In this document: piece by piece, positions 15,475 through 22,959 of the stretch
How positions within the stretch are numbered: the first letter of the stretch is position 1
How the letters are laid out: each line of letters starts with the position of its first letter
Origin: Hyphococcus sp.
Lineage (GTDB): Bacteria; Pseudomonadota; Alphaproteobacteria; Caulobacterales; Parvularculaceae
DNA length: 35,194 nucleotides
Direction: 5' to 3'
Assembly (NCBI GenBank): GCA_021776345.1
Contig: JAJFGC010000185.1
Coordinates: 1-35,194 of the forward strand
The notes under the pieces: generated by a model
Database searches by the model: none
The model's input: only the letters and a program-made list of their open reading frames with translations
Told to the model about the DNA's origin: nothing
Made by a program: the position numbers and the translations under genes

Positions 15475-17115
15475 ATGGCTATGGCGGGCGAAAATCGGGA
15501 TGGTGAGGACGGTTATGCCTGGCGTCGACCAGCGCCGGTAGCGCGTCAGGCGGCCATGATGATGTATTCATGGGCGGAGCCGGGTTGGGCTTTCTTGTGG
15601 TCGCTGCTTGCGGCGGCGCCGTTTGTTCTCGCCGCGGTGCTTGCCCCGGCGCTGTTAAGTTTATCCCCGACCGTCGATATGATCGCGCCAATCGCCGAAG
15701 CGCGTTCAATCGGCGCCGGCGAGGAAACTCTTCGCACTCACGCCGCGCCTCTTTATGTCCTTTTGTTATTAGCGGCGGACGTTTTTGCCGGGGCGCCAGG
15801 GCGCATTCATCTCATGGCCAAGGCTTTGAGCGCGCTTCTTGTAATTTGTCCAATGGCGTATTTTGCCTCTTCCCGGCTAGCAGTTTTGCCAGCGGTGATC
15901 ATGACTGGCGCGTTGGCGGCCTATGTCACATCACCATTCGCGGGTCCGGTTGAATTTGCCCTCGCGCTTTTCCTCGTTAACAGTTTTTGTTTTGTTGCGG
16001 CATGCGCGAATAATGGTGTTGGCCGGGCCCGCTTTGAAGGATTGACCGCTGGCTTCGGGCTTTATGCGTTGTGGCTTTTAAGCCCTGTTTTCTCGTTGGC
16101 GGGTTTTGTGGCGCTCTCGGCGTGTCCGTTTTTGTCGGGCCGGTGTGGTTTGTCCCGTTACGCCGCGACCATTGTTGCCTTTGCCGCGCTTGCGGCGCTG
16201 GCGGAGTGGCTGGCGCCGGGCCTCAATGTTGCGCGCGCTTCCGCCGCAGGTGGCGTTTTACACATCGAAACTGCGTTTTCAAACGGCCAAGGCGCGTTTG
16301 GGTTAAGCGGTATTGTCGTCAGTACGTTGCTGGTGCTGATTTCCACCTGGGTATTTGGCGGGCGCGAGCATATCCGGGCATTGCTGACGGCGCTGGCGTT
16401 GGGCGTTACTGCCTTCATCGCGGCGCGCTTGGTTGGGGCAAACCCATTGCCGATATTCGTTCTTGTCGGGGCGATTGCAGTCTTTTCCATTTCCTCGCCA
16501 TTTTATGACGGTCTGTTCCGCGATCATGACCGGGCAAGCGTATCGGTCGCCTTTACTGGGGCGGCGCTGACCTTGTTCTGGATGCTCGCAATCGCCGGGC
16601 ATTCAGTTGGTCAGTTCAGGCTTCAATTGCAGGTGGCGAATGCTGCGCCGGAAAATATCCGCACCGAGCTTGCGTTGGTGCAGCCTGGCGGTCCAACGAT
16701 TGCGCAATGGATTGAAGAGGGGCGGTTTTCGACGCCTGAAGCCCGGGAATTCCTGGCCCTGGCCCCCGTTGATCAATCGGTAATTTTGCTTGAAGCCGCA
16801 AGCCGGGCAAAAGAAATGGCCGCGACCGGCCTTGGCGTTGCCATCCTGACGGGCGCCGATACCGCGTGTGTGCTGGTCGAAAAACGCGTCTGTCACGCAA
16901 CCGGGAATGCTGCGGCGAGCAAAGCAAATGTTGTTTTTGTCCCGCGCTTCGACCTCAACCCAGCCAGCACCGAAGTCAAGGGCAGCGCGGAGGCGCTATT
17001 GTACACGGAATTCAAATTGGTTGAACAAACCGCGTTTTGGGAAATCTGGGTACGCCGCGGCGTACCCGCGCCCAAAGGTCTATTCAGGCCGAGCGCCACC
17101 GCCTTATACCGCTAA
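15475..17115 (+). CDS. Uncharacterised polytopic membrane protein with C-terminal soluble domain
   Basis: About 546 residues. I do not recognise the family. A cytoplasmic lead of about 40 residues is followed by roughly ten or more hydrophobic helices (about residues 45-380) and then a soluble C-terminal domain of about 165 residues with a VILLEAASRAKEMAATGLGVAILTG segment and two close cysteines (near ACVLVEKRVCHATG). The many-helix-plus-C-terminal-domain shape recalls GT-C glycosyltransferases, but the diagnostic Asp motif after the first helix is not clear: LSPTVDMIAPIAEA is the nearest. The start is uncertain among GTG 15469, ATG 15475 and ATG 15481; a G-rich stretch (15461-15469) favours 15475. 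A sigma-54-like site lies upstream. It ends overlapping the convergent cysQ-like stop by four bases. A role in EPS is suggested only by position and by that promoter. Confidence 0.7.
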   Translation: MAMAGENRDGEDGYAWRRPAPVARQAAMMMYSWAEPGWAFLWSLLAAAPFVLAAVLAPALLSLSPTVDMIAPIAEARSIGAGEETLRTHAAPLYVLLLLAADVFAGAPGRIHLMAKALSALLVICPMAYFASSRLAVLPAVIMTGALAAYVTSPFAGPVEFALALFLVNSFCFVAACANNGVGRARFEGLTAGFGLYALWLLSPVFSLAGFVALSACPFLSGRCGLSRYAATIVAFAALAALAEWLAPGLNVARASAAGGVLHIETAFSNGQGAFGLSGIVVSTLLVLISTWVFGGREHIRALLTALALGVTAFIAARLVGANPLPIFVLVGAIAVFSISSPFYDGLFRDHDRASVSVAFTGAALTLFWMLAIAGHSVGQFRLQLQVANAAPENIRTELALVQPGGPTIAQWIEEGRFSTPEAREFLALAPVDQSVILLEAASRAKEMAATGLGVAILTGADTACVLVEKRVCHATGNAAASKANVVFVPRFDLNPASTEVKGSAEALLYTEFKLVEQTAFWEIWVRRGVPAPKGLFRPSATALYR

Positions 17116-17927
17116 AGGGATTTTCCCTTGGCAATGAAATACGGATTGTCAAAGCCGCCGCCTTTTTTTCCGTAGGCCAATGGTTTTCCTTCCGGGTGAA
17201 CAAGAACTGTTCCGCCAGCAGCTTCAAGAACCGCCTGTCCGGCGCCAGTGTCCCACTCCATCGTTCGCCCAAAGCGCGGATAGATGTCGGCGTAGCCCTC
17301 GGCAATCAGACAAAATTTCAAGGACGATCCGGCAGCGGCAAAGTCGATGATATTTAATGTTTTAAGGTAGTCGTCGGTCTCAGGCGAGCGGTGCGATCGG
17401 CTGGCGACCGCAACAAGGCCATCCTTCGACGGGCGGCGCACCGAAATCTTGGTCTTTGCCAGCGCCTTGTCGTTATCATCAAGGAGCTGAAGCCACGCCC
17501 CTGCGCCCACGATCCCGGAATATAGTTTCTTGATTGCCGGCGCATAGACGACGCCAAGGGCAGGGCGACCATTTTTGATAAGTGCGATGTTGACGGTGAA
17601 TTCGCCGGTTTTGTTAACAAATTCTCTGGTACCGTCGAGGGGATCAACCAGGAAGAAAATGTCGTCAAGGACCGGGATAATGCCATCGGAGGCGCTTTCT
17701 TCCGCCAGGACCGGAATATCGGGCGCCAGGGCGGCAAGACCCGCCAAAATGATCTCTTCGCCCAGGCGGTCCGCCGCCGTCACGGGAGAGGCGTCATTTT
17801 TGATTTCGGTGGCGAAATCGGAGTGGTAAATTTCAAGCGCTTTGACCCCGGCGCGAAGGGCGAGTGCGCCTAAGGCGTCGATAAGCTCAAGATCATCATC
17901 AAAGGCGCTGGTCATAGGCGCGGGCAT
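17112..17927 (-). CDS. cysQ: 3'(2'),5'-bisphosphate nucleotidase (CysQ), inositol-monophosphatase family
   Basis: A 271-residue Mg-dependent phosphatase that removes the 3'-phosphate of PAP/PAPS, protecting sulfur assimilation. Numbering from the ATG at 17927, the metal-site residues are visible: Glu76-Glu77 (VLAEES), Asp95-Pro-Leu-Asp98-Gly-Thr (the family signature) and the late EWDTGAGQAVLEAAGG. The CysQ-type ending (PLAYGKKGG...NPYFIAKG) is present. The frame is open up to 18059, but the extra residues do not resemble the family and would overlap the next gene. ATG 17915 is an alternative start; neither has a clear ribosome-binding site. An SuhB-type inositol phosphatase is less likely given the length and ending. 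Confidence 0.9.
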   Translation of the reverse strand: MPAPMTSAFDDDLELIDALGALALRAGVKALEIYHSDFATEIKNDASPVTAADRLGEEIILAGLAALAPDIPVLAEESASDGIIPVLDDIFFLVDPLDGTREFVNKTGEFTVNIALIKNGRPALGVVYAPAIKKLYSGIVGAGAWLQLLDDNDKALAKTKISVRRPSKDGLVAVASRSHRSPETDDYLKTLNIIDFAAAGSSLKFCLIAEGYADIYPRFGRTMEWDTGAGQAVLEAAGGTVLVHPEGKPLAYGKKGGGFDNPYFIAKGKSL

Positions 17928-17977
17928 GGAGCAGAACGCAGTTTGTGGCAAGCCGGTCCGATTGCCGCGGTAAATGG

Positions 17978-18202
17978 TTAACGAAACGCAATAACGGTGA
18001 AGGCGGCGGTCTGTTTCGGCGTAATGCCCGTACCCGGGATAATCTCTTGAATGATCCATCCCTCGTCAGCTAATTGATTGAGCCGCTCCTGAAGGGCGGC
18101 GACGGCGGCGCGCCCGTAATCACGTTCATTTGCAAAAAGGCCAATTGGCCCCCGTTTTGCGTCCCGCCAAGTGACGTGAAAAGCTGCAAATTGTTTCGAC
18201 AT
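17978..18202 (-). CDS. Small DUF4177-like protein
   Basis: A 74-residue soluble protein starting MSKQFAAFHVTWRDAKRG. The middle and end (LQERLNQLADEGWIIQEIIPG...AFTVIAFR) follow the DUF4177 pattern: a helix ending in L-x-x-L-A-x-E-G-W followed by two beta strands. The function is unknown. The frame extends upstream to 18355, but the ATG at 18202 begins the conserved part and has an AAGG sequence upstream. A sigma-54-like site lies 42 bases upstream of this start when measured from its predicted transcription start. It may share a transcript with the cysQ-like gene, 50 bp downstream. Confidence 0.7.
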   Translation of the reverse strand: MSKQFAAFHVTWRDAKRGPIGLFANERDYGRAAVAALQERLNQLADEGWIIQEIIPGTGITPKQTAAFTVIAFR

Positions 18203-18254
18203 GGCACAAGTAACCTTTATGACGCATAAAACGCCTAGACTTTCAGCCAGTACA

Positions 18255-18270
18255 GGCAATAGCCGGGCCG
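18255..18270 (-). promoter_or_regulatory. Candidate sigma-54 (RpoN) promoter for the DUF4177-like gene
   Basis: On the minus strand the site reads CGGCCC-GGCTA-TTGCC, with exact GG-N10-GC spacing and TTGC retained. The predicted start is near 18244, 42 bases from the ATG at 18202. The -24 box differs from consensus at two positions and the final W is C, so this is the weakest of the five candidates. Confidence 0.33.
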
Positions 18271-18363
18271 AATAAGAGAACTGTAACGCTTTTTTGGTGT
18301 TTCCCTCCAGAAGTGCTTTTTCGGTGAAGTTAATATGATTACGGATTCTTTGCACAAAAAGAA

Positions 18364-18376
18364 TATGATTATCATA
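18364..18376. promoter_or_regulatory. 13-bp palindrome upstream of the priming glycosyltransferase
   Basis: TATGAT-T-ATCATA is a perfect dyad with 6-bp arms, ending 21 bases before the ATG at 18398. Its left half is part of AATATGATTA at 18362-18371, which is repeated exactly at 18332-18341, 30 bases (about three helical turns) away. This would suit an AT-rich operator covering the start region of the wcaJ-like gene. Confidence 0.4.
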
Positions 18377-18397
18377 GAATGACGAGTAGCGGGCTAC

Positions 18398-19855
18398 ATG
18401 ACTGAGACGAGTTTGAGTAACGCAAACGAATATTCCGGAGAGCCTGTCCGCCGACGGTCGTCAGCCTCGCGCGCACTGTTTGGAGATATAGTGCAGTTCA
18501 TCGATTTTCTAACGGTGATTGCGACATCGGTAGGCGTCGCGGCAATTTACCATACGTTCGCCTTGCAATCGCTGTTTGATTTCCAGTCCTATGCCGCCGC
18601 CGGGATTATCGGCGCCACAGGTCTAACTGCATTACTGCGGCGTGACGGCTACTATGAATTTGATCAGCTTTTGTTATCAACCGGCAACATCAGGGCGCTT
18701 ATTTCAAGATGGGGGCTTGTCATTCTTGGGCTTCTGGCATTCGGTTTTGCGCTTAAAATATCCGAGAATTTTTCCCGCGTGTGGCTATTTGCCTGGTCAA
18801 TCGCCACGGTGGTTGTCATTGCGACTTCCCGTCTGATTGCATCCGCATGGCTGCATAGAATGATCCGCGATGGCGGCATGTTTGCGCGGCAAATCGCTAT
18901 TGTCGGCGCGACAACGCTCGGCGTTAGATTTGCCGAACGTATTGGCGCGGCAGAGAATGGGATTTCGATTGTTGGTCTGTTTGAGGCGGGATTGCCTGAT
19001 CATGGTGATGACGACGCTGAAACCAATTCCGGAGATCTAGCGGCCCTAGAAAGAGCGGCGCGGAACGGTGAGATTGATGACATCGTTATTGCTGTCCCAC
19101 GCGCGTCGCGAGAGAATATGGATAAACTCGCGCGGCGGCTTTCTTCTTTGCCGGTATCTATTTCGATCTGTCCAAATATCCATTGGCTTGACCATACAGG
19201 CGGTGCGGTCACTCACGTTGGCAGCGCGAGGGTTCTCTCGCTCTACCGGCGCCCGCTCGAAGGCTGGGGCGGGGTTCTGAAAACCCTGGAAGATTTTATT
19301 CTGGGATTAATTTTGCTCGTCGTTGCGAGCCCGTTGCTGCTCATGATTTCTGCGGCGATCAAGCTGCAGAGCAAAGGGCCTGTGCTGTTCGTCCAGCAGC
19401 GTCATGGGTTTAACAATGCCGTCTTCAGGATCTATAAATTCCGCACAATGACGGTTGCCGAAGACGGAGACGTCGTTACGCAAGCGCAAGCGGGTGACGC
19501 CCGCATTACGCCGCTCGGGAAATTCCTCCGCCGCTATAGTCTTGATGAGCTGCCGCAACTGTTCAACGTTATTCGGGGCAATATGTCTCTGGTCGGGCCG
19601 CGGCCTCATGCACTGGCCCATAACCACCAATATGCCCAGCTGATCGAAAATTATTCCGGCCGACACAAAGTCAAGCCCGGCATCACCGGCTGGGCGCAGG
19701 TCAACGGCTATCGGGGCGAGACGTCCGAGAATGAGTTGATGGAGCAGCGGGTCAACTATGATCTCGCCTATATCGACAACTGGTCGTTATGGTTCGATTT
19801 TAAAATTTTGCTCATGACCGTGCTGGCGGTGGTTTTTCCAAAAAACGCCGTCTAG
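18398..19855 (+). CDS. Undecaprenyl-phosphate glucose phosphotransferase (WcaJ-type priming sugar transferase)
   Basis: A 485-residue polyprenyl-phosphate hexose-1-phosphate transferase that loads the first sugar onto undecaprenyl phosphate, starting EPS repeat-unit synthesis at the inner membrane. Order: four or five N-terminal membrane helices (about 30-155), a CoA-binding-like Rossmann segment (QIAIVGATTLGVRFAER, 165-181) that is usual in full-length WcaJ/GumD proteins, a re-entrant hydrophobic helix (about 298-322) and the catalytic domain. That domain has the FRIYKFRTM motif (343-351), the Asp-Glu pair in DELPQ (383-387), LVGPRPHA (398-405) and KPGITGWAQVNGYRGET. Length is normal and all key motifs are intact. 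It reads with ugd, 63 bp downstream, but is separated from the other EPS genes by about 5 kb of unrelated genes. Confidence 0.95.
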   Translation: MTETSLSNANEYSGEPVRRRSSASRALFGDIVQFIDFLTVIATSVGVAAIYHTFALQSLFDFQSYAAAGIIGATGLTALLRRDGYYEFDQLLLSTGNIRALISRWGLVILGLLAFGFALKISENFSRVWLFAWSIATVVVIATSRLIASAWLHRMIRDGGMFARQIAIVGATTLGVRFAERIGAAENGISIVGLFEAGLPDHGDDDAETNSGDLAALERAARNGEIDDIVIAVPRASRENMDKLARRLSSLPVSISICPNIHWLDHTGGAVTHVGSARVLSLYRRPLEGWGGVLKTLEDFILGLILLVVASPLLLMISAAIKLQSKGPVLFVQQRHGFNNAVFRIYKFRTMTVAEDGDVVTQAQAGDARITPLGKFLRRYSLDELPQLFNVIRGNMSLVGPRPHALAHNHQYAQLIENYSGRHKVKPGITGWAQVNGYRGETSENELMEQRVNYDLAYIDNWSLWFDFKILLMTVLAVVFPKNAV

Positions 19856-19918
19856 AAACGACAATAAGAACCCGTTGAATGCTGGCCGCCGAGGCTGGCC
19901 AAACCCCGAGGAAGCATC

Positions 19919-21238
19919 ATGCGTGTCACCATGATTGGAGCGGGATATGTCGGCCTTGTGTCCGGCGCCTGCTTTGCGGATTTCGGCCACGAGGTCGTTT
20001 GCGTCGATAAAGACGAAAGCAAAATTGCGCGGCTCGAACGAGGCGAAATGCCGATTTACGAGCCAGGGCTGGAAGCGCTGGTTTTGGAAAATGTCAAGGC
20101 CGGACGGTTGTCTTTCAGTCGCGACCTGGCGGCGTCAGCGCCGACTTCGGACGCGGTCTTCATCGCCGTCGGGACGCCGTCGCGGCGCGGTGACGGATTT
20201 GCCGACCTTTCTTATGTCCACAGCGCTGCCGAAGAAATTGCCGCCGTAATTGAGGGCTACACCGTCATTGTCAACAAATCGACGGTGCCTGTGGGAACCG
20301 GAACCGAAGTTGAGCAGATCATCAGGAAGTTTCGTCCAGAGGCTGATTTCTCCGTTGTTTCTAATCCGGAATTTCTGCGGGAGGGCGCCGCGATCACTGA
20401 TTTTAAGCATCCCGACCGGGTCGTGGTCGGCATCGAGGAAGAGCGCGCGAAAGATGTCATGCGCGAGCTTTACCGACCACTTTATTTGAATGAAACCCCT
20501 ATGATCTTTACCAATCGCACAACGTCCGAGCTTATCAAATACGCCGCTAATGCGTTTCTGGCGACCAAGATCACTTTTATCAATGAGATGGCTGACCTGT
20601 GCGAGAAAGTTGGCGCCAATGTGCAGGAAGTTGCGAGCGGCATCGGCCTGGACGGACGGATTGGGTCTAAGTTCCTGCATGCCGGGCCAGGTTATGGCGG
20701 CTCCTGCTTCCCGAAAGACACGCTCGCGTTGGTTCGGACTGCGCAAAGCAACGGCGCCCCGACCCGCATCGTTGAGGCGGTGGTTGAGATCAACGACCAG
20801 CGCAAAAAGAAGATGGCGGACCGCGTCATTGCTGCTTGCGGAGGATCGATCGACGGCAAGACGATTGCCGTTCTTGGGCTTACTTTCAAGCCGAACACGG
20901 ACGATATGCGCGACTCACCGTCCCTTGATATCGTCCCGGCGTTGCAGCAGGCGGGCGCCACTGTGCGGGCCTATGATCCTATCGGCATGAAAGAGGCGGC
21001 GACGCTTCTCGACAATGTTGAGTATGTGGAGGGCCCTTATCAAGCGATTGAAGACGCTGACGGTGTCGTTATTATCACTGAATGGGATGAGTTCCGCGCC
21101 CTTGATATCGATCGCATCAAGGAGTTGATGGCGGCGCCGGTGATGGTGGACTTGCGCAATATTTATCGACCGAAAGAAATGATCGAGCGCGGTATCGACT
21201 ACCATTCAATCGGGCGTCCAAACGTAATCGTCGTTTAA
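19919..21238 (+). CDS. ugd: UDP-glucose 6-dehydrogenase
   Basis: A 439-residue enzyme that oxidises UDP-glucose twice with NAD+ to UDP-glucuronate. The N-terminal Rossmann motif GAGYVG (7-12), TPSRRGDG, STVPVGTG (121-128), NPEFLREG, the central helix ELIKYAANAFLATKITFINE and the catalytic Cys263 in GYGGSCFPKDT are all present, followed by the C-terminal UDP-binding domain with GLTFKPNTDDMRDSPS. The start is ATG with a GAGGA ribosome-binding site. Together with the UDP-glucuronate epimerase 0.7 kb downstream on the other strand, it should supply glucuronate and galacturonate for the EPS. Its stop overlaps the stop of the convergent DUF4174-like gene. Confidence 0.97.
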   Translation: MRVTMIGAGYVGLVSGACFADFGHEVVCVDKDESKIARLERGEMPIYEPGLEALVLENVKAGRLSFSRDLAASAPTSDAVFIAVGTPSRRGDGFADLSYVHSAAEEIAAVIEGYTVIVNKSTVPVGTGTEVEQIIRKFRPEADFSVVSNPEFLREGAAITDFKHPDRVVVGIEEERAKDVMRELYRPLYLNETPMIFTNRTTSELIKYAANAFLATKITFINEMADLCEKVGANVQEVASGIGLDGRIGSKFLHAGPGYGGSCFPKDTLALVRTAQSNGAPTRIVEAVVEINDQRKKKMADRVIAACGGSIDGKTIAVLGLTFKPNTDDMRDSPSLDIVPALQQAGATVRAYDPIGMKEAATLLDNVEYVEGPYQAIEDADGVVIITEWDEFRALDIDRIKELMAAPVMVDLRNIYRPKEMIERGIDYHSIGRPNVIVV

Positions 21239-21744
21239 GCGGCGCGCAATTTTTTCAGGATAGATGATTTTGATGCTTGCGTGCGGTCAGGGGCTGCAAT
21301 GTCGAGGCGTGCGCGTTCCAGTATGTCAACGGTGAGCATCGGCGCCTCACTGCGGAAACGTGTTTTCCCGAGCGGGTCGACATAGATCAGATAAAACCCG
21401 GTGTCAGCATCAAGAGCGTGACGCAGCAATGACGAATCGAGCCACTCGATCGGATCGCCGTTTTGACGCGGTGTGTCGTCGCCATAGACCTCAATCACCG
21501 CCACGTCTTCGCGAATCAGCGCCGGAATCGCCGGTTTCAAAAGCTTGCGCTGGATACGGCACGCCGTGTGGTTTGCCGTCGGACCGATTATGAACAGGGT
21601 ATTGCGCGGGGAGAATTTCTTGACGGGATCGGCGCGCCTCAAATTGGCGCCGAGCTCCGGTAATAAATTCGGCCGAATCGACAAAATGGCCGCGATCGTT
21701 CCGAACACCAGACAGGTGGTAATGATTAAGAAGGACAGACCCAT
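21235..21744 (-). CDS. Membrane-anchored DUF4174-like protein
   Basis: A 169-residue protein with one N-terminal membrane helix (about 3-23), then an exported or cytoplasmic alpha/beta domain. The sequence LFIIGP... REDVAVIEVYGDD ... GFYLIYVDPLGKTRFRSEAPM follows the DUF4174 pattern, a thioredoxin-like fold without catalytic cysteines in which a GKDG...R segment precedes the last helix. The function is unknown. It lies between ugd and the UDP-glucuronate epimerase gene, facing ugd, and their stop codons share the TTAA at 21235-21238. Upstream lie the best sigma-54-like promoter in the window and a perfect CtrA-type box, suggesting tight developmental or nutritional control of an otherwise obscure protein. 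Confidence 0.75.
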   Translation of the reverse strand: MGLSFLIITTCLVFGTIAAILSIRPNLLPELGANLRRADPVKKFSPRNTLFIIGPTANHTACRIQRKLLKPAIPALIREDVAVIEVYGDDTPRQNGDPIEWLDSSLLRHALDADTGFYLIYVDPLGKTRFRSEAPMLTVDILERARLDIAAPDRTQASKSSILKKLRAA

Positions 21745-21800
21745 AACCGCTCTAAACTACCGTTTCGTTCTTTCCGTAGCGTAAACGCTGGGAAACGCGA

Positions 21801-21816
21801 TGCAATTGGCGAGCCA
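21801..21816 (-). promoter_or_regulatory. Strong candidate sigma-54 (RpoN) promoter for the DUF4174-like gene
   Basis: On the minus strand the site reads TGGCTC-GCCAA-TTGCA, one mismatch from TGGCAC-N5-TTGCW with exact GG-N10-GC spacing. The predicted start is near 21790, 46 bases before the ATG at 21744. It is the closest match to the RpoN consensus found in the window's intergenic DNA. Confidence 0.6.
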
Positions 21817-21870
21817 TTAAGGTTGACCGGGCGAAATCAGCGCCATTGAGCGAGGCGGCCGCCTTTATGG

Positions 21871-21886
21871 TTAAGACAAGATTAAC
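21871..21886 (+). promoter_or_regulatory. Candidate CtrA binding box
   Basis: TTAA-GACAAGA-TTAAC is a perfect match to the full CtrA consensus TTAA-N7-TTAAC, the cell-cycle regulator site of alphaproteobacteria. It lies between two leftward genes, 127-142 bases upstream of the DUF4174-like ATG and roughly 80-96 bases upstream of the start predicted from its sigma-54-like promoter. A chance match is possible because the core is only nine fixed bases. Confidence 0.45.
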
Positions 21887-21897
21887 AGACAGAGCGC

Positions 21898-22872
21898 CTA
21901 TTCAAAAGGCTTCGCCAGGCCTCGGCGCCAGGCAATAAAACGGGCGATTCCTTGTGCGAGGGTAATTTTCGGCTTGTAGCCGAGCTCGTTTCGAGCGCGA
22001 GATATGTCTGCCCAGGTGCGCTCAACATCGCCCTTCTGCATGCCAACCAAGTTTTTGCGGGCCTTAACGCCCAGTTCCTTTTCGAGAAGATCGATCAGAG
22101 TCATGAGCTTTTCGGGACGGTCATTGCCAAGATTAAACACTCGGTGAAAATCGTTTTCGCGGTCCGTCGGCAAATCATGGGCGGCGATCACGCCTTCGAC
22201 AATATCGTCAATATAAGTGAAATCCCGGCCCATATTTCCCCGATTAAAGATATCAATCGGCTCGCCCTTCAGCATCTTTTCCGTGAATATCCAATAGGCC
22301 ATATCCGGCCGGCCCCATGGTCCGTATACAGTAAAAAAACGCAATCCAGTTTGCGCCAATCCATAAAGCCTGGCGTAGGACTGTGACATCACTTCGTTGG
22401 CTTTTTTGGTGGCGCCATAAAGCGATACAGGATGGTCAGTTCGATGATCTTCCGCAAATGGAATTTGCTCATTAGCGCCGTAAATTGAAGACGAGGAGGC
22501 ATAAACGAGGTGGTTAACGCTGAGCGTTTTTGCAACTTCCAGAACCGATAAATGCCCATCCAGATTAGACCGTCCGTAAGCAAACGGGTTTTCCAGAGAA
22601 TATCGAACGCCGGCTTGCGCGGCCAGGTGAACGATCGATTTGATCCGGGCATTCTTTGCAACGGTTAAGAGCGCATCATAATCGGCAATGTCGATTTGGT
22701 GGAAGGAAAATGCGGTATTGTCTTTAAATTGTGCTAGCCGCGCATGTTTAAGTGCGGGCGTGTAATAGTCATTGAGGTTGTCGACCCCGACCACCTGATC
22801 GCCACGGGCAAGCAGACGCGCCGCGACATGAGAGCCGATAAATCCTGCTGCGCCGGTAACTAATATCGCCAT
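21898..22872 (-). CDS. UDP-glucuronate 4-epimerase (NAD-dependent SDR epimerase)
   Basis: A 324-residue extended short-chain dehydrogenase. The NAD-binding GAAGFIGS (7-14), the catalytic YGATKKANE (Tyr-x3-Lys) and a Ser-Ser-Ser triad region (VYASSSSIYG) are visible. LRFFTVYGPWGRPDMA and NRGNMGRDFTYIDDIVEG are typical of the UDP-glucuronate 4-epimerase branch rather than GalE or RmlB. It should interconvert UDP-glucuronate (made by Ugd) and UDP-galacturonate in the cytoplasm for EPS synthesis. It reads leftward, 87 bp after the MFS gene, so it could be at the end of the tetR-acyltransferase-MFS transcript or have its own promoter. Confidence 0.92.
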   Translation of the reverse strand: MAILVTGAAGFIGSHVAARLLARGDQVVGVDNLNDYYTPALKHARLAQFKDNTAFSFHQIDIADYDALLTVAKNARIKSIVHLAAQAGVRYSLENPFAYGRSNLDGHLSVLEVAKTLSVNHLVYASSSSIYGANEQIPFAEDHRTDHPVSLYGATKKANEVMSQSYARLYGLAQTGLRFFTVYGPWGRPDMAYWIFTEKMLKGEPIDIFNRGNMGRDFTYIDDIVEGVIAAHDLPTDRENDFHRVFNLGNDRPEKLMTLIDLLEKELGVKARKNLVGMQKGDVERTWADISRARNELGYKPKITLAQGIARFIAWRRGLAKPFE

Positions 22873-22959
22873 CGTCTTGTAGCCTGCGTTTGGCTGTCCC
22901 TGTTCAGGCTGTTATTGAAGCGACATAGCCCAATTGCGGTTAAGATAGAAAGAAAACTC

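Noticed and set aside
17928-18059. N-terminal extension of the cysQ-like frame
   Set aside because: Not family-like in sequence and overlaps the DUF4177-like gene; an internal ATG is preferred.
18208-18215. AAGTAACC near the DUF4177-like start, identical to one arm of the dyad at 456-480
   Set aside because: A single half-site without a partner and in an overlapping position; not enough to call a second activator site.
19880-19905. GC-rich repeat before ugd (two GCTGGCC copies) as a terminator
   Set aside because: The stem is only four to five pairs and there is no T-run; wcaJ and ugd are probably co-transcribed.
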